64,000 nt of DNA from Pontederia crassipes (taxonomy: Eukaryota > Streptophyta > Magnoliopsida > Commelinales > Pontederiaceae): assembly GCA_030549335.1 (NCBI GenBank), contig CM060193.1:56449146-56513145 (forward strand). Direction: 5' to 3'. This document shows positions 24,866-37,963 of the stretch, piece after piece. The notes under the pieces are model-generated. The model was not told the DNA's origin and made no database searches. It worked only from the letters and a program-made list of their open reading frames with translations. How positions within the stretch are numbered: the first letter of the stretch is position 1; each line of letters opens with the position of its first letter. Made by a program: the position numbers and the translations under genes.

Positions 24866-26900
24866 CATTTCTATTAAAAAAATAGGTTTATAAGATAATA
24901 ATTTATATAAAATGGTTATATTTATTGTTTAGGACAATAATGCGTAGAAGTTTGTAAAAAATTGAAAATGATGAATATACTGAAAACTTATCATGGGTTT
25001 GTTTAGAGATTGATCCTTGTGTTTTGAAGAGGGATATTCATTTTTAAACATGTTATATATTATTGATAATTAATATGTATATAATATAGTGTATTGTAAA
25101 TGTGTTATGGACAAAAGATAACTATAAGAAATATTTAATACTTTTAATATGACTTTAGACAATGCTACACCTTACCAATGCAAACTATGTGTGAGTCTCC
25201 TTTTAGGGTTTTGTTAAAAAAAACTATTAAACCTTAAAAAAAATGATGTTAATGAGTATGTAGAGCGTTTATTTATCATTATCTAATTAATTTAATAATT
25301 ATAATTTATGATTAGTTTAATCATATACTTCTTAGATGAAGAAATATATATTTATTAAGATAATTTGATAATAAAAAAATATTATCTAAGGCTAAATAAA
25401 TTACAACCATTGAATTAGTCATATTTAAAAATGGCTTGATCATCTTGATCTTAATTATATTTATTATTTCTCAAATAATTTAACTTAATATATATATATA
25501 TATTATTAATCTAATAAGTAAAATGAGTGCATATACATTTTTCTCTAAAAAAATATCGAGAATCAAAGAAAAGAGTTGCTAGTGTTTCGGCCTCGTGAGG
25601 AAAGAAGCATTTTTTTTCCAAAAAAAAAAGGATGAAACTTTTCAACGGCTCATTATTAATTGTGTGGTGCACTCGTCGCCTTTTTGGGGTTGCTTCGGCC
25701 TTAAGTCCTTAACAAAATAGGAAACAAATAAAAGAAAACAAAAGAAGAACGAACAAGATGGATGTGTTCTTGCCGCTCCATCACATGACTTGAGCTCATT
25801 TATTTATATATATTTCCCCATGTACACATTTGGGTGCTAAGAATTTGTTGTGGAGCAAAATTTTAACATATGCAATGGAAAAAGGGTAAATAAGTTCTAA
25901 AGTGATGCCCCAAGTTTACTCGATTGACGTTGCCACAAATATTAAATTAGTATCTAATCACATGGCGTTGTTTAGTTGTGGATTACTAGTTAGAATAACT
26001 AGATATTTATTAAAATATAGTCAAATACATGATAGATTAAGATTAAGAAGAGATAACACGAAGATAACGCATGCATGTTTAATCTGGTCGGACCATTATT
26101 TTGTAAATTATCGTAGCAGACTTTGCCTTCTTACAAGTTACAAAATCAAACATATATATTACACATAACTTTCTCTACATACATCATATAGCGTGTTATT
26201 TGTTAATAATATATCTTTATTCTTATGTTATAAAAAAATTACATCACGTTTCTACCATCTTTTATCAATTTTATTTGATCATTGTTAATGAATCGCGAAC
26301 TCTAATTTAAATTACGATTTAAATCGAGATCATGATAACTTTATTTTTTGACGAAATAAAGATAATCTGACGAAAATAGCTGACCAATATAAATAATTCT
26401 TTCTTGTCTTCGAATTAAAATCACGTGACCCACTGGTTAACCCGCAACCATACATCACCTTAAAATATTTGCACGCGCGTTTAAATACAGACATGCGCCA
26501 TATCCGACATGCATGGATATCTCTTGGCTGGGTTAAACCAGCAAACACATGTACCTTGAGTTTGAACTTGAACCATTTCCTTTTTACAACGTAATAGGAT
26601 TATGCAACTAAAAATTGTACATCCAATGAATTTAGATCATTAAATAATAATTAGATGATTGAGATTGAATTTAATAAATTAATATTAAATTTAATAGAAG
26701 TTAAATCTCAACTATATAATCAATCTAATGGTCATAATAATAATCATTGATTGTATGCTACTTAACCTCTTATTTTATTTATCCATTTTTTTATTCACTT
26801 TATGCATTTTTTTTGGAAATTTTCCGATCAAGAAAAATAAAAATGCGTTTTCGAATATTGGCTACGGCTTTGCTTATTCCTCCCCTCCTTTTGCTTTTAT
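24866..26900. other. AT-rich intergenic DNA
   Basis: No gene seen. Includes a short TA run near 25490 and short open frames without recognisable content. It separates Gypsy I from the duplicated segment A. Confidence 0.45.
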
Positions 26901-27332
26901 TTTCTTCGTCCTTTTCCTCGTCAAATAAAAGATATATATTGTACTTATTTTTAATTTCCTGGTTATCAATAAAGAACTATATTTTTTCCTCATCAACAAA
27001 TAAGAGGCTTTGGCTACCGTTTTGTTACATGGGACCTCATATGAATGTGAAAGCATAGCTGATGATTTCATAGAACATTTATTTGTTTTTTAGTCCCGTG
27101 CAATGCAATATATATATAAGATTGATAAAAACAATTATTTTTTTCGTACACAAGAAACTACATTATTAATAATATTTTGAATCTTAATTCCATTGAATTA
27201 CAAATAACACATTCCACGATCAATTACGTACGTCCGATTACGGGTCTTCCTAAATTCGCATCATATATATTTTTGTGTAGACAATCGATACTTAATTTAT
27301 AAGGTTTAAATATAGGCGATTATTCAGATTCA

Positions 27333-28040
27333 AGTAATTTTTATCATTTGTCCATCAACTTTTAATTCAATCCCATTTTGATCCCCCAATTTTATTTTAT
27401 AACAAAGTAGTCCGCCAACTTATAATTTGTAACAAAATATTTCTCTTGACTTGCAATAACAGTTTCCAAGTCAATTTGCTGATTTGGATAGTGACATGGC
27501 AATCTAACTCAAAACAAATAATATATAAATACTTATTTTAAAACAAATTATATATATATATATTATTTTATTTTATTGGTACACGTAAAAATGTGGGTAT
27601 ACTATACTAATTTTTTTATCAACATGCTAACTTGGCATACTTTAAAATAAAATAAAATATATTTATTGAATACTTTTATTTAATTTAGTTTTTAAATAAA
27701 TAATTATATTTTTAAATTTAATGTATATATATTATTTTATTTATTACAACTTATAAATCAACATCCTTTTGCCCCCTCTCTCTTTTTAATTTTTTTATTA
27801 TATCTTAATAATAACTATATAGCATTTTTAAAAATATATAATATTTTATTTAAGTTCAGCTTACAAAAATTCTACATCAATATCCAAGTCAGCAAATTGA
27901 TCTGGAAACTTGCTATTACGAGTTAAGGGGACTACTTTGTTACAAACTTATAAGTTGAAGGATTGTTTTATTACAAAATGAAGTTGGGAGACCAAAATGA
28001 GATTGAGTTAAAGTTGAAGGACCAATGATGAAAATTACTC
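27333..28040. mobile_element. Fold-back MULE-like element, 708 bp
   Basis: Inverted termini about 165 bases long start with AGTAATTTTTATCATTTGTC on the left and GAGTAATTTTCATCATTGGT on the opposite strand at the right. It is flanked by TTCAGATTCA (27323-27332) and TTCAAATTCA (28041-28050), a 10 bp target duplication with one mismatch. Copy B has the uninterrupted site TTCAGATTCA at 42668-42677, which confirms the insertion and both boundaries. The interior is AT-rich and non-coding. The long termini and 9-10 bp duplication point to the Mutator superfamily. Confidence 0.85.
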
Positions 28041-28184
28041 TTCAAATTCAAAATGCATAAAATTAAATTAAGATCGATTATGTATCGATAAATTAGGAGT
28101 TAAGTGTCTTAAATATAATTCCATATTAAAAAAATAATGAACATGTGTATAACAAGAGTACATGTCCTCTTTGTTGTGGGACTA

Positions 28185-28289
<105 letters not shown>

Positions 28290-28292
28290 GTA

Positions 28293-29081
28293 AAGGGTTT
28301 AATGGGGCTCCTACCTAGTTAATTAGGTAGGAGCCTCCTACCTTGGTTCCCAATCGTCTGATCTGATCGGATGGTTGGGACATGGAGTATGCTTCAATGA
28401 ATAGGAGAAAAATCAGTCGGCGAGGATTGAGCAGACGTCGACGAGCGTAATGACAACGAGGGTGTGAGAGACAACGGCAAGGGCGACGGATGGTGGCGAG
28501 GGCGTGAGCATCAATGGCGGTGAGGGCAAGGATGATGGCAAGGGCGAGGGTCACCGGCAGCGCGAGCGATTGTGGCGAGGGCGAGGGACAACGACAAGGG
28601 TGTGAGCATGAATGACGGCGAGAATTGACAAGATCGACGGCAATGAGGATCGGTGGTGGTGAGGACGAGGATTACTGGAGGTGCGAACGACGGTGGCGAG
28701 GGCGAGGCGATGACGGCGAGGGCACAAGCGTCAATGGCGGCTGCGAGAGACGTTGGCGAGGGCGAGGGACAACTGCGAGGGCGTGAGCATCAACGGAGGC
28801 CAGAATCAACGAGGATCGGTGAGGTCGAGGATGATGGTGAGGAGGCAAAGGCCGATGAGCAAGGGGTCGCCAATCACAAGGTCATCGGTTGCAAGGTCTC
28901 CAAGTCGTTGGTCGCGAGGTTGGCAGGTCGAGGTCATCGTCGCGAGCATCATTGCAGCAAAAGTCGTCGGCCACTTCTTTTTTCTCCATTAAATTGTACT
29001 CAAGATCTCAATCATCTCACTGAAAATTTAGGCAAGAGGCTCCTACCTTATTGACTAGGTAAGGAGCCCCATTAAACCCTT
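28293..29081. mobile_element. GC-rich MULE-like element with hairpin termini, about 790 bp
   Basis: Inverted termini of about 45 bases start AAGGGTTTAATGGGGCTCCT on the left, with AAGGGTTTAATGGGGCTCCT on the opposite strand at the right. Each terminus carries its own inner hairpin (CTCCTACCTAGTTAATTAGG on the left). Flanks share TTGTA directly, or CATTGTAAA against TTTTGTAAA if the ends are taken at GGGTTT, a 7-of-9 match. The interior is GC-rich and made of imperfect repeats of GGCGAGGGCGAGGGACAACG and GCGTGAGCATCAATGGCGG; open frames there have no recognisable domain. The GGGTTTAATGGGG end resembles GGGATTAATGGGG at 11.7 kb, suggesting one family. Confidence 0.7.
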
Positions 29082-29548
29082 TTGTAAAAGGCCATCGACT
29101 ACTTAAAGTATATTTCTCCAAAGTCCAAACTAACGCTATGTATTGTTTTCTGACAATTGAACGCACTCGATCTCATGAAACGTGTCTACAAATTTCAGGT
29201 GCAACAACATTATCAAACAGCTTTTCTAAAGGGCATATGCATTATGCAACCCCAAACAAATAAAGCAAACGAAACGGTACCTACTCGTTTTAATCGACTG
29301 CAAGCCATCATGTGAAAAATGCACGTGCTATTAATTTGGGCACCTTTCAAATCACGTTTTCATTGCATTATTATTTGTAAGTTTTCATTGCTTTTTCGTG
29401 TATAAAGTTAAAGGACGCATATAAATATAATTCTTTTTTCAACATCTTTCATTCGTTATAACCAGAATGCATAAAAAATGATGTTGTAACATAATAACTT
29501 ATTAAAAATATTTATATTCATTCTGAATATATATAGTGTCGATGAGTA

Positions 29549-30258
29549 GGACTGGACACGAGCTAGGTCGAGATAGGCTTCTACTTAAATAAGTCAGGCC
29601 TATTGCAAAATAAAAGTATTTAAGTCTGGCCTATAGCCTGTAACAAGTCATGAGTATAAACTTAGCCTGATTTGTTTTATTAACTTTTAATGTCTGAATA
29701 TATTTTTTGATGATCTACTATATTAAATATAATAAATCTTATTTATTAAATAAATAATAGATATGAACTAAATAAAAGAGACATCACTAATATATTTCTT
29801 CTAAACATATAATCAGGGACGGAGCCAGAAAAAAGAATTAGGAAGGGCCAAAAAAAAAATTTATAGATGAATTCGATCCCTTGTCCTCCCAAGTTTAAAA
29901 TATGACACATTCCACCAGCCTAACATTCATTATTTGATAATTCAAGGGGGGCCAATGTATATATAAAGTAACATTATAACATCAAAACGTATATGTAATA
30001 GTATAATATCAAAATGTTGGTGGGGGTGGGGGTGGTGTGCCCCCCGGATTAAAAATTATATATAATATATATTAATAAATATTAGCCTGATAAGTCATAA
30101 GGATAGATCAATTATCAAGAGACTAAGTCTCTTTAAGAAAATAGACTTTATTTAATATTTTAATCTAACTTATTTTGATAATAGCCCGAGCTGAGTTAGG
30201 CTAAAAATAGGTCGAGTCACGAGTTACTCACGAACGGTTCAGCTTATTTTCAGCCCTA
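29549..30258. mobile_element. MULE-like MITE, about 710 bp
   Basis: Ends GGACTGGACACGAGCTAGGT on the left and TAGGGCTGAAAATAAGCTGA on the opposite strand at the right. It is flanked by TCGATGAGTA at 29539-29548 and 30259-30268, an exact 10 bp duplication. Copy B has the single, empty TCGATGAGTA at 44059-44068. The interior is AT-rich with no coding capacity. A further repeat fragment beginning CAGGGACGGAGCC at 29814, hAT-like by its start, appears to be nested inside, but its right end was not found. Confidence 0.85.
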
Positions 30259-32046
30259 TCGATGAGTAACGAGTTGGACAAATATAATATAAGGATTGGT
30301 GATTTAAATTTTTTTTTAATATCAAGGAATCATAAGTTATGATTTAAAGGAAAATATCCAAAAAGGTTAAGAAAATTGTACAGAAAGTCGTTTGAATACA
30401 CAAATCTGAAATCATAGTAATGACACTTAAAACTTATTGGATGATTTTCTCAGTATTGTTTCATTCAGAAGTCTAAAAAAATATTACACGCGCAAGAAAA
30501 ATAATTATATAAGACGTTCGTATATATTATATACATGCATATTCATTTCCTTTCTCTTGACAAATAATAATAATAGATGAAACTAAAAAATGTGAACTTT
30601 TTTGCATAAGATTTTATGTGATCGGTGTATGAGGTTTTATATGTTTCCTCATATATATGATTATTCCGTATGATTTCATGTGAATAAACGATAGGTTTTA
30701 TAAAATTTTGGAACGATCTATAAACTATGAATGATATGTTTATTGAGTGTATGCCAATTTTCTTATGTGAAGACAACTTAATATATTGTATATGAATAGT
30801 GATTACTTATGATATTGAACATTTAATCATATTAAAAAAGACGGGACTTTCACAAATCTAAATATACTCGGACTCCGAGACCCTCGGGGGTTCACATCAT
30901 CAACAACAAACGAGCATGTCCGTAAAAATTGATGGGAATAATCGCAGATATCAAAGACACCATGACGGCGATTAGCCCTACTATTGTATTTTATAGATGC
31001 CGAAATGACATTCGGGCAGTCGACTACCTTGCACGTTTTGATCACACAAATCATGACGATAATTTTTGGCAGAATAGATCACTTCGGATCTTGCTCAATT
31101 TTTGTATTCTACCTCCAATCACTACTAGAAAAATGCGGATTACCGACGGTCCGAACCGTCGGTAACCAGCTCGAAAACCGTCGGTAACGCAATTATCGAC
31201 GGTTTTTCAGTCGGAATCGATCCGTCAGAAAAATGCTCGTCGCAAACGGATTTGCGACGGTTAAAAAAAATTCGTCGAAAATATCGACGGTTCTGGCCAT
31301 CGGAACAGTCCCCGACGGTTCGACCCGTCGAAATTTTCCGACGGTTGCAACCGTCGGAAAAGTCCCCGGCGGTTAGAACCGTCGATATTTCCGACGGTTG
31401 CAACCGCCGGAAAAGGCCGGCGGTCCGAACCGTCAATATTTCCGATATTTCCGACGGTTGCAACCGCCGAAAAAGGCCGGCGGTTCGAGCCGTCGCAACT
31501 TTTCGACGGTCCAAACTGTCGAAACTTTAGACGGGCGTCGCAACCGTCGATCTTTTGACGGTCGCAACCGTCGCAAATAATTTTTTAAATATAAAAAAAA
31601 TTAGCTGTCGGATCCGGCCGCCTAGGCAGATCCGCCGCCAGGAGGCCGGATCCGACCCGCCTGGCGGCCGATCCGGCCGCCTAGGCGGATCCGGCCCGCC
31701 TAGCGGCCGATCCGGCGCCAGGCGGCCGGATCCGGGAGCTGGAGGTCGGATCCGGCGCCAAGCAGCCGGATCCAGGCGCTAGAGGCCGGATCCGGCCGCT
31801 GGAGGCCGGAACCGGCCGCCTGGCGGCCGATCCGGCCACTGGAGGCCAGAACCGGCCGCCTGGCGGCCGATCCGGCCGCTGGAGGCCGGATCCGGCAGCC
31901 TGGCGGTCGGATCCGGCCGACAGCAGAGAGAGAGATGCCGGTGCGGAGCGGGAGAGAGAGAGATACGCGGGCGCGGGAGAGGGTCGCCGGTGCTAGAGAG
32001 GGTCGCCGACGTCCAGCGTGGGAGGGTCGCCGATGTCCGGCGCGCG

Positions 32047-32921
32047 TGTCACTCCTGCCCACTGAAGGGCGCGCCCCGAGCGGGCGTGGCCATGCGCGCG
32101 AGGAGGCGGGCGTGGCCGGGGCGATTCCTACTCCTAGTAGGAATAGGAGTCGTCCAACACTCCGAAGGTCCGACGAGGAGGGAGGAGCTTCTGGAGATGA
32201 AGACTTGGACTCCTATCGTGAGTAGGAGGACGAGCGCGTGGAGAAGTGCAGGATCGGAAGGATTCCTACTCCTAGTAGGAATAGGAATTCGGACCTCTCC
32301 TAGGTCGAGTAGGACTTGGGCGCGGACGGAGCTTCCTTCTGGATCGAGGGTCACTTGGAGATGAAGTCCTAATCATAGGAGGACTGAAGATGGGGAGAGG
32401 CCACAGGAAAACAGTCCTAGTCCTAGTAGGACTAGGACTTGTCCCGGCAGGCGCACCCGGGGCGCGCCCCGGACATGGCAGGGCGCCAGGAGGGCGGCCT
32501 GACCAGTTTGCCTTCAAGATGGACTTTGAAGGAGTGCTGGCCGAATTCTTCTAGGACTCCAAGGTTGCTGGATTTCTACTCCTACTCCAAGGATGTTTTT
32601 TCTAGAGAAGGGCTTGCATGCCTAATAGGATTAGGTCCTTAACTTAGACTAGGAGTTGTTTCTCTTGGGCACTATAAAAGGACATGTAATCAAGACTTGT
32701 AAGACCATCCTGGACAATCTGAGATTGCTCAATAATATTCTCTAATTTTCCTCTAAACTCTTAGCCTCCCTCTCTTCTTCCTGGGCGGGTGTTTCGTTGT
32801 GCATCCGGGGCGTGTACGGCCGGGGTCCAAGGCACGTCCAAACGAGGGCTGATCGGCGACCGAGCAGGGTTCGTCGAGCCGCACGTCTGGTGTTTCATAT
32901 CCGAAGCGTAAGGGCGTGATA
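32047..32921 (+). repeat. Gypsy II 5' LTR
   Basis: 875 bp, starting TGTCACTCCTGCCCACTGAA. It contains a promoter-like CACTATAAAAGGACA near 32670 and short perfect palindromes built on CCTAGTAGG (near 32130, 32270 and 32425). Confidence 0.9.
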
Positions 32922-32949
32922 ACGTGGTATCAGAGCTTAGGTTCCGACT

Positions 32950-34311
32950 ATGTCAGGAGAAGAAGGTGCTTCGAGCAAAGGCCATTCGATGGAAGCTGAG
33001 GACACGACCCGAGGTCGAGTCCAAGGTGCGGACGTTGGGGAAAAGAAAAAGAATACGCGAGCAAAGTCCAGAGATCCCGGCAACCATATTGAGAAGAATA
33101 TGGAGGCGCTGGAACGAAGTCTTCAGGAAACGGACGAGGCGGTCCGTATCTTGGAAGCCGCGGCAGGAGAACACAACTTGGCACTGGAGCAAGGAGGAGC
33201 CTTACACCAGGAGCTGTCCAGCCGCGTTGCAGCCATAGAGGAGGCTATGGATGCAAGGTGGAAGGCCATGGAGACAGATTTGTTGCTGCTCAAAGGTCTT
33301 CTCTTCGATGCAGGAGGGCTGCGATCGAAGACCCCGGTGTCCAAGTTCTTGGGACCGGAACCGAAGAAATATGATGGTGCGCGGGAGGCAACGACCATCG
33401 ACGATTTTCTTTGGTGTCTTGAAAAGGGTTTCAAGACGAGCAAGATCGTAGTCGAGAAGGACCAGATTGACATGGCCGTGCGCTACCTGGTGGATGGTGC
33501 ACTCTTGTGGTGGCGTCGGATGGAGGAAGGAGACAAGACTCCGATAGAATCTTGGGCAGACTTCAAGGTGGAATTGAAAAAGCAATTCTACCTCGGCAAT
33601 GCACAAGAAGTGGCTATGAACAAGCTGACCTCTCTCAAGCAAACGGGTTCCGTGAAGGAATATATCGAAAAGTTCCAACCGCTTATGTTGGAGATGCCCG
33701 GGAGCATGGAGGAGTCGACATGGTTGTTCTTCTTCCTGCGGGGGTTGAAACCATGGGCGGCTCAGGAGTTGAGACGTCAGAGGATAACGACCATGAACGG
33801 AGCATTGGTCGCTGCTGAAGCTTTGGTGGAGTTTTCAGCAAACTGGGATCCTGGCGCGGGTGCTAAGGATCAGGGCAAGTCCAAGAAGGACGGAGCCCGA
33901 GCAGGTGGCAAGAAGAACGATAAGCAAGAGAAGAAGGCGACGACATCGAAGGGAGATGCCAAGAAGACGGTCAGATGCTTCCTCTGTGGAGGGCCGCACT
34001 ACGCGAGAGAGTGCGACACGAAGAAGGGGCTTTCGACCATGGCATCTACCGTGGACACCGAGCAAGGCGCTGCACACATGGGGTCTATAATGGCGCTGAC
34101 GACTGCTGCCGCAACGCTCCCGACGAAGGAAGTGAAGAAGACCGCGAAGGGCCTGATGTTCGTGGAGGTCGCAGTGAATGGCCACACTTCGACCGCTCTG
34201 GTTGATACTGGAGCCACGCACAACTTCATGGATTCAAGGGAAGCGGCACGACTTGGCATACGGTATGTCAAGGAGCCAGGCCTGATCAAGACCGTGAACG
34301 CGGCCTCCTAG
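32950..34311 (+). mobile_element. Gypsy II Gag and protease region
   Basis: Open frame of 453 codons with a coiled-coil-like N-terminal part, a retrotransposon Gag capsid region (around WWRRMEEGDKTPIESWADFK), a CCHC zinc knuckle (CFLCGGPHYARECD) near residues 343-356, and the protease motif ALVDTGATHNFMD near the end. It begins a few bases after the tRNA primer site. Confidence 0.9.
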
Positions 34312-34347
34312 CCAATCCTTGGTACGACCAAGGATATCCACGCGAAG

Positions 34348-37107
34348 GTGGGGGAGTGGGAAGGAGCGATCACCATGACGATCGTCAACATGGACGACCA
34401 TCGGTTCGTCCTGGGCATGGAGTTCATGGATGCGTTCTGTGAGGTGAGACTTTCCCAAGAGGGGATTCGTCTTTTATCTCAGGAAGCTTCGCATGAAGTT
34501 GCCACGACGAGGGCCAGCGTGAAGTCCAAGATGCTTTCGACGATGCAACTTGATAAGGGCATACGTCGGAAGGAGGTCACCTACTTGGCTGCCTTGAAGC
34601 TCAACGAGACCGGGCTCAAGGTTCAAGGCGTCCCAGAGGAAGTGGAAAGGCTTCTGGAGCAGTACAAGGATGTAATGCCGCCAGAGCTGCCGAGCAGACT
34701 TCCTCCTCGCCGAGATATCGATCACGCCATCGACCTGGTGCCAGGTGCGAAGCCTCCGGCTATGGGGCCGTATCGCATGGCACCTCCGGAGCTGGAGGAG
34801 CTTCGGAAACAACCGAGCGAGTTGCTGAAAGCTGGGTTCATGGGATCCTCGAAGGCACCCGGTGGGGCGCCGGTCCTACTTCAGAGGAAGCAGGATGGGT
34901 CAAGGATGAACAAGATCTTTCACCCACTATTGGACAAGTGCGTGGTGGTGCACTTGGGCGACATAGTGGCATGCTCGGAGAAGCTCACAGAGCACATAGA
35001 GCATCCCAGGGAGGTGTTCAAGCTGCTGCGAGAGAACGAGCTCGGGGAATGCTCGTTCGCCCATCCGGAAGTGATGTTCCTTGGGCACCATATTAAAGCC
35101 GGGAAGATCAGCATGGACAAGGGGAAGGTCCAAGCTATTCTCGACTGGGAGCCGCCAACGAACGTTCCGGAGATGCGATCGTTCTTGGGACTCGCCAACT
35201 ACTACAGAAGGTTCATCGAGGGATACTCGCGACGGACTACGCCCCTCACCGACCTTCTGAAGAAGAACGCGAAGTGGGTATGGTCAGAAAAATGCGTGAA
35301 GGCATTTGAAGGCCTGAAGAACGCAGTGGCGGATGAGCCGTACTTGCGCCTACCCGACTACGGGAAGCCGTTTGAGGTGCAAACGGACGCTTCCGACTTC
35401 GCATTGGGTGGTGTCCTCATGCAGGAGGGACACCCAGTGGCCTTCGAGAGCCGGAAGCTCAACGAGGCCGAGCAACGATATCCGGTCCATGATAAGGAGA
35501 TGACCGCGGTGGTGCACTGCTTGCGCACGTGGAGGCATTATCTTCTTGGGAGCGCATTCGTTGGAAAGACGGACAACGTAGCAACATCCTACTTTCAAAA
35601 TCAGAAGAAGCTGAGCCCGAAGCAGGCACGATGGCAGGACTTCTTGGCGGAGTTCGATTACGTCTTAGAATATAAGACGGGGCGGACCAACGTGGTGGCC
35701 GATGCCCTAAGTCACAAGGTGCAGCTTGCGACGATAAGCGCCATCCGCATGGACTTCAAGGATCACATCCGGGAGGGATTAAAGCAGGATCCTAAGGCTC
35801 TGGAGATGCTTCGACTTGTCGGGGAGGGCAAGTCACGACGATTCTGGACAGAAGATGGGTTGTTGTTCACAGTGGGACGTCGGTTGTACGTGCCACGATG
35901 GGAGGGTCTTCGACGGTCGATATTGAAGGACTGTCATGACTCAAAGTGGGCGGGCCACCCGGGAGCGGCTCGTACCTTGGCGTTGGTTGAAAACTCCTAC
36001 TTCTGGCCTCAGATGACAGAGGATGTCGAGGCATATGTGAGGACATGTCTCAAATGTCAGCAGGACAAACTTGAGCAGAAGAAGCCGGCAGGGTTGCTGG
36101 AACCCTTGCCCGTACCGGAGCGTCCATGGCAGATGGTGACTATGGACTTCATCTCAGCCTTGCCTAAATCTGGGGGAGCGGGATCGATCATGGTGGTGAT
36201 CGACAAGTTTTCAAAGTATGGAACCTTCATCCCGGCTCCAAAGCATTGCTCGGCGGAAGAGGTCGCCCGCTTGTTTGTCAAGCGTGTAGTAAAATACTGG
36301 GGCGTACCTGAGATCATCGTCAGTGATCGTGATCCGAGGTTCACGGGTCACTTCTGGAGGGAGCTCTTCCGGCTCCTGGGGACGGAGCTTCGCTTCTCAA
36401 CAGCTTTCCACTCCCAGACGGATGGCCAAACGGAGCGGGCCAACCATCTTCTGGAAATCTACCTGAGGCACTTTGTTGCAGCCAATCAGGAGGATTGGGC
36501 AAAGCTCTTGGACGTTGCACAATTTTCGTACAACATGCAGAAGAGCGAGGCGACGCAATAAAGCGCGTTCGAGATCGTCACTGGGAGGCAGTCAGTGACA
36601 CCTGCAGGACTGGCGGCCAGATACGCGGGGAAGTGTCCGGCGGCGTATCATGTGGCGCGTGGTTGGCAGGACAACCTCGAGGCGTCGAGGGCCATCTTGG
36701 ATAAAGCGGTGCGCAAAATGAAAAAGTTCGCTGATCAGAAGCGGAGGCATGTCGAGTTCCAGGTGGGAGACAGGGTTCTTGTGAAGTTACGAACACGTCA
36801 GTTCAAAGCACTTAGGAACCTGCACCAAGGGTTGTTAAGAAGGTACGAGGGTCCCTTCGTCATCACCAAGCGAGTAGGCACGGTGGTCTACAAGGTGGAC
36901 CTTCCCAAAGAACTGCGACAGATCCATTCAGTGTTCCACGTGAGCATGCTGAAGAGATTCTACGAGGATGCAGAAGACTCTGGGCGTGAAATGGAGACAC
37001 GTGGATTAGTGAACGACATGAGCACACCGACAAGTTCAAGAGGCGCACCGGAGTTGTCGGGGACGACAACAACTTCGGTGGGGGAGGATGTCACTCCTGC
37101 CCACTGA
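34348..37107 (+). mobile_element. Gypsy II Pol region (RT, RNase H, integrase)
   Basis: Reverse transcriptase sequence (PEVMFLGHHI and LGLANYYRRFIEGYS), RNase H (VQTDASDFALGGVL), an HHCC zinc-binding integrase domain (ending CLKCQQDKLEQKK) and an integrase core (VTMDFISALPKSGG, VSDRDPRFTGHFW) are visible in order. A C-terminal stretch at 36595-37107 ending in VFHVSMLKRFYEDAEDS is typical of plant gypsy integrases. The region is broken in a few places. Confidence 0.88.
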
Positions 37108-37963
37108 AGGGCGCGCCCCGAGCGGGCGTGGCCATGCGCGCGAGGAGGCGGGCGTGGCCGGGGCGATTCCTACTCCTAGTAGGAATAGGAGTCGTCCAAC
37201 ACTCCGAAGGTCCGACGAGGAGGGAGGAGCTTCTGGAGATGAAGACTTGGACTCCTATCGTGAGTAGGAGGACGAGCGCGTGGAGAAGTGCAGGATCGGA
37301 AGGATTCCTACTCCTAGTAGGAATAGGAATTCGGACCTCTCCTAGGTCGAGTAGGACTTGGGCGCGGACGGAGCTTCCTTCTGGATCGAGGGTCACTTGG
37401 AGATGAAGTCCTAATCATAGGAGGACTGAAGATGGGGAGAGGCCACAGGAAAACAGTCCTAGTCCTAGTAGGACTAGGACTTGTCCCGGCGGGCGCACCC
37501 GGGGCGCGCCCCGGACATGGCAGGGCGCCAGGAGGGCGGCCTGACCAGTTTGCCTTCAAGATGGACTTTGAAGGAGTGCTGGCCGAATTCTTCTAGGACT
37601 CCAAGGTTGCTGGATTTCTACTCCTACTCCAAGGAGGTTTTTTCTAGAGAAGGGCTTGCATGCCTAATAGGATTAGGTCCTTAACTTAGACTAGGAGTTG
37701 TTTCTCTTGGGCACTATAAAAGGACATGTAATCAAGGCTTGTAAGACCATCCTGGACAATCTGAGATTGCTCAATAATATTCTCTAGTTTTCCTCTAAAC
37801 TCTTAGCCTCCCTCTCTTCTTCCTGGGCGGGTGTTTCGTTGTGCATCCGGGACGTGTACGGCCGGGGTCCAAGGCACGTCCAAACGAGGGCTGATCGGCG
37901 ACCGAGCAGGGTTCGTCGAGCCGCACGTCTGGTGTTTCATATCCAAAGCGTAAGGGCGTGACA
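37089..37963 (+). repeat. Gypsy II 3' LTR
   Basis: 875 bp partner of the 5' LTR, of identical length and nearly identical sequence. The CACTATAAAAGGACA motif recurs near 37711 and the CCTAGTAGG palindromes near 37172, 37312 and 37467. Confidence 0.9.

Larger units (their letters stand above)
32047..37963 (+). mobile_element. Gypsy II: young Ty3/gypsy element nested in CACTA II
   Basis: Plus-strand LTR retrotransposon of 5.9 kb with 875 bp LTRs, flanked by CGCG on both sides. The tRNA-Met primer site TGGTATCAGAGC is at 32925-32936 and a polypurine tract (GTGGGGGAGGA region) lies directly before the right LTR. Gag, zinc knuckle, protease, RT, RNase H and integrase are recognisable in order. 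By eye the LTRs show only about seven substitutions, so the insertion is young, probably well under a million years at usual plant rates. The coding region has a small number of breaks, so it does not look autonomous. Confidence 0.92.
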
